Below, piece by piece: positions 35,732-45,467 of a stretch of 64,000 nucleotides of DNA. This DNA comes from Maritimibacter sp. 55A14 (GTDB lineage: Bacteria > Pseudomonadota > Alphaproteobacteria > Rhodobacterales > Rhodobacteraceae): NCBI RefSeq assembly GCF_003122205.1, contig NZ_QEYE01000007.1, forward strand, positions 110,368 through 174,367, written 5' to 3'. Position 1 is the first letter of the stretch; each line of letters opens with the position of its first letter. A program made the translations under genes and the position numbers. Under the pieces are notes generated by a model. That model was not told the origin of the DNA, did no database searches, and saw only the letters and a list, made by a program, of their open reading frames with translations.

Positions 35732-36343
35732 ATGCGCGAGGACCAGAACGCCCGCCACACGGAGAAGATGAAGAAGATCAAGGCAGCGCGCGATCGGATG
35801 ATGGCGACCAAATCCGGGGACAAGGGCCTGATCATCGTTCACACAGGGCCGGGCAAGGGCAAGTCGTCCAGCGGCTTCGGCATGATCCTGCGATGTATCG
35901 CCCACGGGATGCCCTGCGCGGTGGTGCAGTTCATCAAGGGCAACTGGATCACCGGCGAGGCCGAGTTGATCCGGGGTCGGTTCCAGCAGGAATGCCGGTT
36001 CTTCGTTTCGGGCGAGGGCTTCACCTGGGAAACGCAGGACCGTGAGCGTGATATCGCCGCCGCGCGGAAGGGCTGGGAGATCGCGAAGGAACAGATCCTC
36101 GACCCGGAAATCCGATTCGTCTTGCTGGACGAGATCAACATCGCGCTGCGTTACGATTATCTGGATATCGATGAGGTGGTGGAGTTCCTGTTGAACGAAA
36201 AGCCGGACATGACCCATGTCTGTCTGACGGGCCGTAATGCGAAACCGGAATTGATCGAAGCCGCCGATCTCGTGACCGAGATGACCCTGGTCAAACACCC
36301 GTTCCGTGACGGGGTGAAGGCCCAGAAGGGGGTGGAGTTCTGA
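35732..36343 (+). CDS. cobO: Cob(I)yrinic acid a,c-diamide adenosyltransferase
   Basis: The 203-residue protein has the CobA/CobO P-loop HTGPGKGKSSSGFGM near residue 35, AVVQFIKGNW, and VLLDEINIALRYDYL near 135. It attaches the adenosyl group from ATP to cob(I)yrinate diamide. AAAGGAG precedes the ATG at 35732. It is divergent from the cobW operon and 51 bases before cobQ. Confidence 0.94.
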   Translation: MREDQNARHTEKMKKIKAARDRMMATKSGDKGLIIVHTGPGKGKSSSGFGMILRCIAHGMPCAVVQFIKGNWITGEAELIRGRFQQECRFFVSGEGFTWETQDRERDIAAARKGWEIAKEQILDPEIRFVLLDEINIALRYDYLDIDEVVEFLLNEKPDMTHVCLTGRNAKPELIEAADLVTEMTLVKHPFRDGVKAQKGVEF

Positions 36344-36394
36344 TGCCCCGCGGTTCTTCCGGCCCCGTATGGGTCCCGTGATCGGGGACCGGAC

Positions 36395-37843
36395 ATGACC
36401 CGTGCGCTGATGATCCAGGGAACCGGTTCCAACGTGGGCAAATCAATGCTCGTGGCGGGGCTCTGCCGCGCGGCGCGGCTGCGTGGGCTGTCGGTCGCAC
36501 CGTTCAAGCCCCAGAACATGTCGAACAATGCGGCGGTGACAGCCGACGGCGCCGAGATTGGCCGCGCGCAGGCCTTGCAGGCGCGGGCCTGCGGATTGCC
36601 GCCGCAGGCAGACATGAACCCGGTTCTTCTGAAACCCGAAACCGATATCGGCGCGCAGGTGATCGTTCGGGGCAGGCGGCTGACCACTGCGAAGGCGCGG
36701 GAATATGCCAGCCTGAAACCGGCGCTGCTGGACGCGGTGCTCGGCAGTTTCCAGAATCTCAAGGCGCGCCACGACCTTGTCATCGTCGAAGGTGCAGGCA
36801 GCCCGGCCGAGGTGAATTTGCGCAAGGGCGACATCGCCAATATGGGCTTTGCCGAGGCGGCGGATGTGCCGGTCGTTCTGTGCGGCGATATCGACCGGGG
36901 CGGGGTGATCGCGCAGATCGTCGGCACGCAGTCGGTGTTGTCAAAAGCGGACGAGGCGCGGATCAAGGGCTTTGTCATCAACAAGTTCCGCGGTGATCCG
37001 TCGCTCTTCGACGAAGGCTACCGGATGATCGAGGATCGCACCGGCTGGCGCGGCTTCGGCGTGGCGCCGTGGTTCCCCGAGGCATGGCGCCTGCCCGCCG
37101 AGGACGCGCTGGACATGACGGCCAGCCCGTCCAGCGGCTCGTTTCACGTTGTCTGCCTGCGCCTGTCGCGTATCGCGAATTTCGACGACCTCGACCCTCT
37201 TTCGCAGGAACCGGGCCTGCGGGTGACCATGCTGCCGCCGGGACAGCCGATCCCGGCCGATGCCGGTCTGGTGATCCTGCCCGGATCGAAATCGACCCGT
37301 GGCGATCTGGAATTTCTTCGGCTGCAGGGCTGGGACATCGACCTGCTTGCGCATCACCGGCGCGGGGGGCGCGTGCTTGGCATTTGCGGCGGGTACCAGA
37401 TGCTGGGGCGGGTCGTGGCCGATCCTGCGGGTATCGAAGGTCCGCCGGGCGAGACACCCGGTCTGGGACTGCTCGACATCCGAACCGAAATGGGCGGCGA
37501 CAAGAGCTTGCGACAGGTTGCGGCGGTCCATGCGGATCTTGGCCTGCCCTTCACCGGCTACGAGATCCATATCGGGCGCTCGGACGGGGCGGACCGGGCA
37601 CGGCCCTTCGCCCATGTGGATGGTGCGCCCGAAGGCGCGGTTTCCGCGGACGGGCGCGTGGCGGGCAGCTACCTGCACGGCATGTTCTCGGATGACGGAT
37701 TCCGGCGGGCCTGGCTGCGGCGGATGGGGGTGGCGGCGTCCGACCTCGCATACGAAGCCACGGTCGAGACGACGCTGGATGCACTGGCCCGGCACCTCGA
37801 AACGCATCTCGACATTGCCGGGCTGCTATCGTTGGCCAGGTAG
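36395..37843 (+). CDS. cobQ: Adenosylcobyric acid synthase
   Basis: The 482-residue protein has the N-terminal ATP site [30 protein letters not shown] near residue 38, and a C-terminal glutaminase with the nucleophile in [10 protein letters not shown] (about residue 330) and histidine in SYLHGMF. It amidates the b, d, e and g side chains. Its end is three bases from the convergent cobC end. Confidence 0.95.
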   Translation: MTRALMIQGTGSNVGKSMLVAGLCRAARLRGLSVAPFKPQNMSNNAAVTADGAEIGRAQALQARACGLPPQADMNPVLLKPETDIGAQVIVRGRRLTTAKAREYASLKPALLDAVLGSFQNLKARHDLVIVEGAGSPAEVNLRKGDIANMGFAEAADVPVVLCGDIDRGGVIAQIVGTQSVLSKADEARIKGFVINKFRGDPSLFDEGYRMIEDRTGWRGFGVAPWFPEAWRLPAEDALDMTASPSSGSFHVVCLRLSRIANFDDLDPLSQEPGLRVTMLPPGQPIPADAGLVILPGSKSTRGDLEFLRLQGWDIDLLAHHRRGGRVLGICGGYQMLGRVVADPAGIEGPPGETPGLGLLDIRTEMGGDKSLRQVAAVHADLGLPFTGYEIHIGRSDGADRARPFAHVDGAPEGAVSADGRVAGSYLHGMFSDDGFRRAWLRRMGVAASDLAYEATVETTLDALARHLETHLDIAGLLSLAR

Positions 37844-37846
37844 CGT

Positions 37847-38839
37847 TTATCCAGGCGCCGCGAAGGCTCGTTGCAACCGGCCCCAGCGGTCTGACGGGGG
37901 AAGGCCAAGCCGGATCCAGTGCCGCGAATAGGGGAAGCTGCGCGACCAGACGCGGTCCCGCGCCAGCGCGTCCTGCGCCGCCTGTGCATCCGGCGTGGCA
38001 TACGTGCGGAATAGCGGCGTGCCGCCGATGATCCGCCACCCGGCGTCCTCGGCCAGGCGATCCATCCGCGCGGCGCCGTCGCGCAGCCGGGTCGTTGTGG
38101 CGGCCTGCCAATCGGTGTCGGTGAGCGCGGCCGAGGCGATCTCGATAGCGGGGCCGGAGACGGGCCATGGTCCGGCCAGGGCGGCCAGCCTGTCGGCGAT
38201 CTGTCCGGTTGCCAGCGCAAAGCCCAGCCGCAGACCGGCGAGCCCGTAGAACTTTCCGAAGGACCGCAGGACGACGATGTTGCCGGACGCATCCGCCAGA
38301 TGGGGCGCCATGGACAGTCCCGGTTCCGGGTCGGCAAAACTTTCGTCGACGATCAGCAACCCCACGCTCTGTGCCAGCGTCAACAGCGACTCCGGCGTTG
38401 TGCAGCGGCCATCGGGGTTGTTCGGATTGACCACCACGGCGAGATCCGAGCCGTGCAGCGCCGCCTCTGTCGCCGCCTCGTCGACCTGCCAGCCGCTTGC
38501 GCGCAGGGCGGCCGCATGTTCGTTGTAGGTGGGCGACAGGACGGCGGCCCGGCCCGGAGCACGCAGCCACGGCACGGTCTGGATCGCCCCTTGCGCGCCA
38601 TTCGTCGGGATGATCCGCGCCTGCGTGTCATAGGCGATGCGGGCGGCGGCGATCAGACGGGCCATGTCGGTCTTGCGCGGCAGAATGGCCCAGGCCTCGT
38701 CCGGGATCGGGGGCACGCGGTAGGGGTCGGGGTTGATGCCGGTCGACAGGTCCAGCCAATCGGCATGCGTGCCGCCGAATCGCGCCATCGCCACGTCGAG
38801 GTTGCCCCCGTGATCCCGCTCTGTCGTCATCCGTGTCAT
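37847..38839 (-). CDS. cobC: L-threonine-O-3-phosphate decarboxylase-type aminotransferase (CobC)
   Basis: The PLP enzyme has WLDLSTGINPDPY near its start, VVNPNNPDGR, and the lysine loop LRSFGKFYGLAGLRLGFAL, where the K binds PLP. It matches the CobC/CobD fold-type I enzymes that make (R)-1-amino-2-propanol phosphate for the nucleotide loop. Two ATGs are possible (38839 and 38830); the second has better spacing to GGCGGA. It is the last gene of the phosphatase-bluE-cobD-cobC operon. Confidence 0.88.
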   Translation of the reverse strand: MTRMTTERDHGGNLDVAMARFGGTHADWLDLSTGINPDPYRVPPIPDEAWAILPRKTDMARLIAAARIAYDTQARIIPTNGAQGAIQTVPWLRAPGRAAVLSPTYNEHAAALRASGWQVDEAATEAALHGSDLAVVVNPNNPDGRCTTPESLLTLAQSVGLLIVDESFADPEPGLSMAPHLADASGNIVVLRSFGKFYGLAGLRLGFALATGQIADRLAALAGPWPVSGPAIEIASAALTDTDWQAATTTRLRDGAARMDRLAEDAGWRIIGGTPLFRTYATPDAQAAQDALARDRVWSRSFPYSRHWIRLGLPPSDRWGRLQRAFAAPG

Positions 38840-38846
38840 TCCGCCG

Positions 38847-39785
38847 TTAGAGCAGCGCCAAAGCGCCGAGCGCAAGGGCGCAAAGAAACATCGCGCGTCG
38901 ATAGAGCGACAGCGCACGGAACAAGTCCCGTGGCGCTGGGTCGGCGGCCCCGTCGTTCAGCCACGGTTCGTCCGAGACCCGGTCGCCATAGACGCGCGGG
39001 CCGGAAAGCCGGATGTCCAGCGCAGCGGCCATCGCGCTTTCGGGCCAGCCCGCATTGGGGGACCGGTGCTTGGCCGCGTCGCGTATCATCGCCTTCAACC
39101 CGCGCCCCACATGCCGTCCGGAGGCCAGTGCGAACAGCACACCGGTCAGGCGGGCGGGCACCCAGTTCACCACATCGTCGAGACGCGCGGCGACCTTGCC
39201 GAAGGCCTCGTAGCGGTCGGTGCGGTGACCGATCATCGAATCGAGCGTGTTCACGGCCTTGTAGGCCGCGATCCCCGGAAGACCCGCGACCACCCCCCAG
39301 AATACCGGAGCGATGATCCCGTCCGAGCTGTTTTCGGCCAGGCTTTCGGTGGCCGCGCGGGCAACGCCCGCGGTGTCCAGCCGCGCGGGATCCCGTCCTA
39401 CGATCATCGAAACCGCGCGGCGTGCGCCGTGCAGATCGCCCCCGGCCAGCGCATGTGCAACCGCCGCCACATGATCGTGCATGGAGCGCAGCGCAATCAG
39501 GGGCCAGGCCAGTACAGCGCCGATCAGGCTGCCCGCGATGCTGTCCGGCAAAGCTGTCTGCAAGGCCAGCGCGGGCAGCACGGCAAGCAGGACGATCGCG
39601 CCCGTGGTCAGCGCGCCCGCGCAAAGCCGCACGTTGCGGCTGCCCCGGTTCAGATGGCATTCGAGGGCAGAGATCGCCTTGCCCAGCCATGTCACGGGAT
39701 GGCCGATCCGGGCATGAAGCCGGTCCGGCCAGCCCAGACCGAGGTCGAGCGCCATGCCGGCCAGCATCATCAGGGCAAAGCTCAT
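38847..39785 (-). CDS. cobD: Adenosylcobinamide-phosphate synthase (CbiB-type)
   Basis: The 312-residue membrane protein has the CbiB motifs DLGLGWPDRLHARIGHPVTW near the start, ATESLAENSSDGIIAPVFW near residue 140, and NTLDSMIGHRTDRYEAFG near 175. It joins adenosylcobyric acid to the aminopropanol arm. ATG 39785 overlaps the bluE stop by four bases. The symbol cobD follows the alphaproteobacterial usage for this enzyme. Confidence 0.93.
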   Translation of the reverse strand: MSFALMMLAGMALDLGLGWPDRLHARIGHPVTWLGKAISALECHLNRGSRNVRLCAGALTTGAIVLLAVLPALALQTALPDSIAGSLIGAVLAWPLIALRSMHDHVAAVAHALAGGDLHGARRAVSMIVGRDPARLDTAGVARAATESLAENSSDGIIAPVFWGVVAGLPGIAAYKAVNTLDSMIGHRTDRYEAFGKVAARLDDVVNWVPARLTGVLFALASGRHVGRGLKAMIRDAAKHRSPNAGWPESAMAAALDIRLSGPRVYGDRVSDEPWLNDGAADPAPRDLFRALSLYRRAMFLCALALGALALL

Positions 39786-40561
39786 ATCGACCCCGTGCGA
39801 AATGTCAGGACCTGGGTCAGGCCCGCCTCGGACAGCGCGTCGGCGCCGGTTGCGGGAAGGGCGCTGGGGGCAAAGATCAACCCCCGCGCCGAGCCGGTAT
39901 GCGCCCGGAGCCATCCCAGCGCGCCAAGCGCACCCGCCAGGTCGGCCGTCGGATCAGCCGGGCCGCGCCGGGCGGTGCAGCGGCGGGCGGATTCGGTCGC
40001 GATTGCGGCGGCGCGCGGCAGATCGGCGGCCTCGGTCGCCTGTGCCCAGTCATCTGTGAGGTCGGTGATATCGTCGAAATCCATATCGGTGGGATCGGTG
40101 CGCCTCGGCTCCCCCCAGAACCCGCCAAGGATCTCGCAGCGGGGCGGCGGGGCGATGTCACGCAGGATGCGCCCCTCTCGCGAAGCCCATAGCAGCCGGT
40201 CGGGACGCTCGAACATAAGCGGGTCGCTCGCCCCTTCGATCGCAAGGCAGGCCGCCGCCAAAGTGTCCGGGGGGCCGCCAAATCCGCCTGCGCGTGCCAT
40301 TGCGACCAGCGTCGCGGTCGAGCCGCCGGCACCCGCGCCCATCGGGAAGTTCCGCCGGGCACCCGGCAGCGCGCCAAGGCCGAGATGCCCCGCGAACCGG
40401 TCGAGTTGTGCCGGGGTGAAGGGCGGCGTGCCTTCGCCCGGTGCCTCGACGCTCAGCGGCGGACAACGCACCGTGACCAGCACGACGGGGCCGTCCGGGC
40501 CCAAGCGTCCTTGCAGCCACTCCCCGAAATGGCCCTCCACCTTCACGACCGGCGGGGGCAT
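39782..40561 (-). CDS. bluE: GHMP-family L-threonine kinase (BluE/PduX type)
   Basis: The 259-residue protein has the GHMP kinase ATP motif NFPMGAGAGGSTATL near residue 70 and the N-terminal VKVEGHFGEWLQG. In B12 loci such a kinase makes threonine phosphate for CobC, completing the aminopropanol branch. The order phosphatase-kinase-cobD-cobC resembles the bluF-E-D-C order I recall from Rhodobacter capsulatus. It overlaps the phosphatase gene by 19 bases. Confidence 0.82.
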   Translation of the reverse strand: MPPPVVKVEGHFGEWLQGRLGPDGPVVLVTVRCPPLSVEAPGEGTPPFTPAQLDRFAGHLGLGALPGARRNFPMGAGAGGSTATLVAMARAGGFGGPPDTLAAACLAIEGASDPLMFERPDRLLWASREGRILRDIAPPPRCEILGGFWGEPRRTDPTDMDFDDITDLTDDWAQATEAADLPRAAAIATESARRCTARRGPADPTADLAGALGALGWLRAHTGSARGLIFAPSALPATGADALSEAGLTQVLTFRTGSI

Positions 40562-41145
40562 TCGCGGTTCACCTCGATCACCGAAAACGGGCCGTCCGCC
40601 CCGCAGCGCAGCCGGGTGACAGACAGGTTCGCCACCTCGAAGGCAAGCCCGGCATGGACGGTCCCGGTCACTTGGGCAACGGCCGCACGGACCACACCCG
40701 CATGGACCACCAGCGCAAGTGGCCGACCCAGCCCGCAGGCGGTTAGGGCATGTTCGGACAAGGCCGGTGCGACACGGGCGCAGAGATCGGAAAAGCTTTC
40801 GCCGCCTGGCGGTGTCCAGTCGGACAGGGTCCGGGCATCCATCGGCCCGAGATCGGGCAGCCGGTCGTGGGGAAGGCCGTCATGGGCACCGAAATCCTGT
40901 TCCCACAACCGGGGGTCGTGGGTCTGGTCGTGGTCGGGCCAAAGGGCGTCGGCGGTCTGCCGGCAGCGCAGGGCGGGGCTGGTGACGACCCGGCCGACAA
41001 CAGGCAGCGCATCGCGCAACGGGATTATGGCCTCGGGATCGATCCGCGCCGCCACATCCCTTTGTCCGCATAGCCGTCCGGGTTCGGCAATCGGGGCATG
41101 TCGGATCAGGATGAGTTCCCCGGACTGTGGCGCGTCTTTCCCCAA
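40543..41145 (-). CDS. Histidine phosphatase family protein (CobC/BluF-type, alpha-ribazole phosphatase-like)
   Basis: The protein has the phosphohistidine motif LILIRHAPIAEPGRLCG, a later SPALRCRQTA and the second histidine in ALVVHAGVVR. In B12 loci such enzymes remove the phosphate from alpha-ribazole phosphate or cobalamin phosphate. No ATG exists before the motif: the frame offers a TTG at 41145 (used here) and one at 41199. It is divergent from cobU. The exact start remains uncertain. Confidence 0.75.
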   Translation of the reverse strand: MGKDAPQSGELILIRHAPIAEPGRLCGQRDVAARIDPEAIIPLRDALPVVGRVVTSPALRCRQTADALWPDHDQTHDPRLWEQDFGAHDGLPHDRLPDLGPMDARTLSDWTPPGGESFSDLCARVAPALSEHALTACGLGRPLALVVHAGVVRAAVAQVTGTVHAGLAFEVANLSVTRLRCGADGPFSVIEVNRECPRRS

Positions 41146-41198
41146 GATGTCGGCTTTCAGCTTTCCTTTTTGCGTCGAAAGTGCTTTCCCACGCCGCA

Positions 41199-41729
41199 AT
41201 GGAAAAGTCGATACTCTTCACTGGCGGGTCGCGGTCCGGCAAGTCGGCGCTGGCGGAACGCAGGGCGCTCCGACCCTGCGGGCGGGCGATCTATATCGCC
41301 ACAGCGCAGGTCCATGACGGCGATGACGAGATGGCCGAAAGGGTCGCCGCCCACCGCGCGCGGCGGGGGGGGGCGTGGCAGACCATCCACGCGCCGATGG
41401 ACCTGTGCGGTGCGCTGGACGACAGCAATGGCGACCTGCCCCGGCTGGTGGATTGTCTGACGCTTTGGCTGACCAACCTGATGTTGGCCGGGATGGACTG
41501 GCGGGCCGAGACCGCCGCGCTGGTCGAAACCATCGGCCGCCAGCGGGCTTGCGTGATTCTCGTCACGAACGAAGTGGGCTCGGGGATCGTCCCGGAAAAC
41601 CGGCTGGCGCGGGATTTCCGCGATGCGGCCGGCTGGATGAACCAGGCCGTTGCCGAAGCCTGCGACGAGGTCTGGCTTGCGGTGGCGGGCCACCCGATGA
41701 GGGTGAAACCGAATGACCATTCTTTCTGA
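41199..41729 (+). CDS. cobU: Adenosylcobinamide kinase / guanylyltransferase
   Basis: The 176-residue protein has the P-loop LFTGGSRSGKSALAE at residues 7-21, IYIATAQVHDGDDEMAERVAAHRARR near 35-60 (GMP-binding His) and VTNEVGSGIVPENRLARDFRD near 130-150. It phosphorylates adenosylcobinamide and then adds GMP. This is also called CobP in aerobic-pathway naming. It overlaps cobT by 17 bases. Confidence 0.94.
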   Translation: MEKSILFTGGSRSGKSALAERRALRPCGRAIYIATAQVHDGDDEMAERVAAHRARRGGAWQTIHAPMDLCGALDDSNGDLPRLVDCLTLWLTNLMLAGMDWRAETAALVETIGRQRACVILVTNEVGSGIVPENRLARDFRDAAGWMNQAVAEACDEVWLAVAGHPMRVKPNDHSF

Positions 41730-42729
41730 GATCGCAACCCTGGACGCGGCCGCGTCCCTCGTGGACGCGTTGCCCGTGGCGGATGCCGATGCGGCGCGCG
41801 CGGCGACCGACCGCCAGAACAGCCTGACCAAGCCGCCCAAGGCGCTTGGCCGCCTGGAGGAGCTGGCGATCTTCATGGCGTCGTGGCAGGGCACCGGGCG
41901 GCCTTCGATCAGCAAGGCCCAGGCGCTGGTCTTTGCCGGAAATCACGGTGTCTGTGCGCAGGGTGTGAACCCTTTCCCGCAGCAGGTCACCGCGCAGATG
42001 GTGGCCAATTTCGAGACCGGCGGCGCGGCGATCAACCAGCTTTGCCGGGTCTCCGGCGCCGAGCTCACGGTGATTGCGCTGGACCTCGACCGTCCCACGG
42101 CGGACATCACCGAAGCCGCCGCGATGGACGAAGCCGAAACCCTCGCGGCGATGCGCCGCGGGGCCGAGGCGGTGCCGGGCGACGCGCAGGTGCTGATCCT
42201 GGGTGAGATGGGGATCGGCAACTCGACCGTCGCGGCGGCGCTGGCCTGCGCGGCCTTCGGCGGCGCGACGGCGGGATGGATCGGGCGCGGAACCGGTTCG
42301 GACGAAGCCGGGGTGGCACGCAAGACCGACGCGGTGCGCCGTGCCTGCGCACGGCATGAAAACACGCGCGGACTGGGCATGCTGGCCGCGCTTGGCGGGC
42401 GTGAGCAGGCCGCGATCTGCGGCGCGGTGATCGAGGCGAGGGCGCGGCGCATTCCGGTGATCCTGGACGGATTCATCTGCACCGCCGCCACCGCGCCGCT
42501 CTTCGCCGCCGACCCGCGTTTCCTCGATCATTGCCTTGTGGGCCATGTCAGCTGCGAACCGGGCCATGCGAAGCTGCTGGCGGCACTGGACAAGGCTCCT
42601 ATCCTGTCGCTTGACATGGCGCTCGGGGAAGGATCGGGGGCGGCCCTGGCGCTCGGGGTGCTGAGGGCGGCGCTGGAATGCCATAACGGCATGGCCACCT
42701 TTGCCGAGGCCGGGGTGTCGGACGGATGA
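41713..42729 (+). CDS. cobT: Nicotinate-nucleotide-dimethylbenzimidazole phosphoribosyltransferase
   Basis: The 338-residue protein has the CobT motifs LTKPPKALGRLEELA near residue 38, VFAGNHGVCAQGVNPFPQ near 75, LGEMGIGNST near 162 and the C-terminal catalytic glutamate segment MALGEGSGAALAL near 300. It makes alpha-ribazole phosphate from DMB. The name clashes with the cobaltochelatase subunit CobT, which is a different protein. Confidence 0.94.
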   Translation: MTILSEIATLDAAASLVDALPVADADAARAATDRQNSLTKPPKALGRLEELAIFMASWQGTGRPSISKAQALVFAGNHGVCAQGVNPFPQQVTAQMVANFETGGAAINQLCRVSGAELTVIALDLDRPTADITEAAAMDEAETLAAMRRGAEAVPGDAQVLILGEMGIGNSTVAAALACAAFGGATAGWIGRGTGSDEAGVARKTDAVRRACARHENTRGLGMLAALGGREQAAICGAVIEARARRIPVILDGFICTAATAPLFAADPRFLDHCLVGHVSCEPGHAKLLAALDKAPILSLDMALGEGSGAALALGVLRAALECHNGMATFAEAGVSDG

Positions 42730-43481
42730 AGGCGCTTCGAGCCCGGATGCAGGAAGCCCGGCTTGCCGTGATGCTGCTGACGCGCCTTCCTGCGGGCCGG
42801 ATCAGGGGCGAAGGCCCCGCATTGAATGCCGCCCGCTGGGCATTCGTCCTGGTGGGCGTGCCGGTCGGACTGATCGGCTGGGGCGCCCATGCAGGGGCGC
42901 TGGCGCTTGGCGCCGCGCCGCTGATGGCGGCGATGCTGGCGATTTCCGCGTTGGCGCTGGTCACCGGCGCACTGCATTTCGACGGGTTGGCGGATTTCGC
43001 CGACGGGATCGGTGGCGGCCGCGACAAGGCGCATTGCCTGGAGATCATGCGCGACAGCCGGATCGGCAGCTATGGCGCGCTGGCGATGATCCTCGTGACC
43101 GGACTATGGGCCGCTGCGCTGACCGATCTTGCGGCCCGTGCAGGCGCGGGCTGGTTCGTCGCCGTGGCAATGCTCAGCCGCGCCGCCATGGTCTGCCTGC
43201 AAGAAGCCCTGCCCGCCGCCCGCGCGGACGGGCTGGGCAAATTTGCGGAAGGGCGCAGTTGGGCGGCCCGATCCGTGGTTATTCTGACCGTGCTGGCCAT
43301 CGCGACACTCGGCGGGCTGGCTGGCATTTCGGCGATCCTGGCCTCGGCCATCGTGGCGCTGGCCATAGGTGCCTTGGCCATGCGCCGGATCGGCGGACAG
43401 ACCGGCGACGTGCTTGGGGCGGCCCAGCTTGCGTCCGAAACCGCGTGCTGGGCCGTTCTCGCGGTGCTGCTGCCGGTCTGA
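42726..43481 (+). CDS. cobS: Adenosylcobinamide-GDP ribazoletransferase (cobalamin synthase)
   Basis: The 251-residue membrane protein has the CobS/CobV motif ALHFDGLADFADGIGGGRDKA near residue 82, then IMRDSRIGSYG near 109 and IGGQTGDVLGA near 222. It joins GDP-cobinamide and alpha-ribazole in the inner membrane, the last step of nucleotide loop assembly. It overlaps cobT by four bases and ends four bases from convergent bluB. Confidence 0.93.
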   Translation: MKALRARMQEARLAVMLLTRLPAGRIRGEGPALNAARWAFVLVGVPVGLIGWGAHAGALALGAAPLMAAMLAISALALVTGALHFDGLADFADGIGGGRDKAHCLEIMRDSRIGSYGALAMILVTGLWAAALTDLAARAGAGWFVAVAMLSRAAMVCLQEALPAARADGLGKFAEGRSWAARSVVILTVLAIATLGGLAGISAILASAIVALAIGALAMRRIGGQTGDVLGAAQLASETACWAVLAVLLPV

Positions 43482-43485
43482 GCCA

Positions 43486-44226
<741 letters not shown>

Positions 44227-44227
44227 T

Positions 44228-44378
44228 CAGGCCGGTCTTCTGGCTTGGGTTTCTCCCGGGCGGACGCCTTCCCGGGAAACCCCAGTGGCTTTGGTCCGGC
44301 CAGTCCCCCATACAGCGGCGGGCCCGCGCCGGTTTCTCACCGGCTTCCCGATTCTCCCCTCGCGGGGCACCTGACATG
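44228..44378 (-). promoter_or_regulatory. Cobalamin riboswitch upstream of bluB
   Basis: On the minus strand: GGTGCCCC at the 5' end, GGGAAGCCGGTG, the core GCCACTGG near 44282-44290, and AAGCCAGAAGACCGGCC at the 3' end. It stops about 58 bases before the bluB ATG. It would turn down DMB synthesis when B12 is sufficient. Boundaries are approximate. Confidence 0.92.
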
Positions 44379-44726
44379 AATCGGTATGAAGACTGATCGA
44401 AGCAAACGCAACAGGAACTCCCACGGCAGGAACGTAACGCGGGGCAATAGAACGTTGGCCTGTCCGTCCTTCTGCTCAGCGCTTCGATGACCGCGCGCTA
44501 TCGCATCGCCGCGTTGAACAGCTACATGGCGCCCGGCAGGATCGACTGCCTATCAGAAGCCGCAGCACGATAATCCGCAGTATTGGCGGCCATGGCTAGC
44601 CTATTGTCTGCTCTTATTTCATTATGTATATCCTTATTCAGCGCCACGATGCGCTCCATAGCCAAAGATTGCTTACCCTGACCGGTCTGGTCTCCAGATC
44701 GGCCAACCCCAGACGAGGCAGAGCTC
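44379..44726. other. Intergenic region between the bluB riboswitch and hutC
   Basis: These 348 bases must hold the promoters for bluB (leftward) and hutC (rightward). The part nearest hutC (about 44600-44640) is AT-rich, with TATGTATATCC, which half-resembles the palindrome found in the hutI-hutF gap. No gene is supported. No other feature was recognised. Confidence 0.4.
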
Positions 44727-45416
44727 ATGACCGTGGCATTCAAGGACGTCAAAGCCGACCTGCTCGACCAGATTGCGCGCGGGGCGCTGCGTCCGGGCAG
44801 CCTGATGCCGAACGAAACCGATCTGGCCGAAAGCTACGGCTGTGCCCGCGCCACGGTGAACCGGGCGATGCGCGAACTGGCCGACGAAGGCATCATCGAG
44901 CGCAAGCGCAAGGCCGGCACACGGGTCCGAATGGCGCCGATCCGGCAGGCGCGGTTCGCAATCCCCATCGTCCGCGACGAGATCGAGGCGCTCGGCGCCA
45001 AGTATCGCTATGCCCTGGTCGGCCGCGATGTGCTGCCGGTTCCCGACTGGCTGCGCGGCCGGCTGGGGCTGCAGAGGGGGCAGGATGTGCTGCACCTCGT
45101 TTGCATGCACTATGCCGACGGCGTTCCCTATCAGCACGAGGATCGCTGGATCAATCCCGAGGTGGTGCCGAATGTCCTGAAGGCGGATTTCACGGCCTCC
45201 GGTCCGAACGAATGGCTGGTCTCGGAGATCCCGTTTTCCGATGCCGAGATCTCCTTCATGGCGGTCGAGGCGGAGAACGGCCTGGCCGAACATCTCGGCT
45301 GCGGCGAAGGCGCCGCCCTGTTCCGCATCGAGCGGACCACCTGGCTTCAGGACCGCGCGATCACGCTGGTGCAGCTCACCTACCGGCGCGGACACCGGAT
45401 GACGACCCGCTACTGA
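44727..45416 (+). CDS. hutC: Histidine utilisation repressor, GntR family (HutC)
   Basis: The 229-residue protein has an N-terminal GntR helix-turn-helix (LMPNETDLAESYGCARATVNRAMRELADEGII, given as a position run near residues 26-57) and a C-terminal UTRA ligand domain. HutC represses hut genes and is released by urocanate in known systems. It lies at the 3' end of the hut operon and converges on hutU. Its likely binding site is the palindrome at 50724-50737. Confidence 0.87.
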   Translation: MTVAFKDVKADLLDQIARGALRPGSLMPNETDLAESYGCARATVNRAMRELADEGIIERKRKAGTRVRMAPIRQARFAIPIVRDEIEALGAKYRYALVGRDVLPVPDWLRGRLGLQRGQDVLHLVCMHYADGVPYQHEDRWINPEVVPNVLKADFTASGPNEWLVSEIPFSDAEISFMAVEAENGLAEHLGCGEGAALFRIERTTWLQDRAITLVQLTYRRGHRMTTRY

Positions 45417-45467
45417 CGCCGCCCCAAGCTGGGACAGGGCAAAAACAAAGTCCCGACACGGAAGGGC

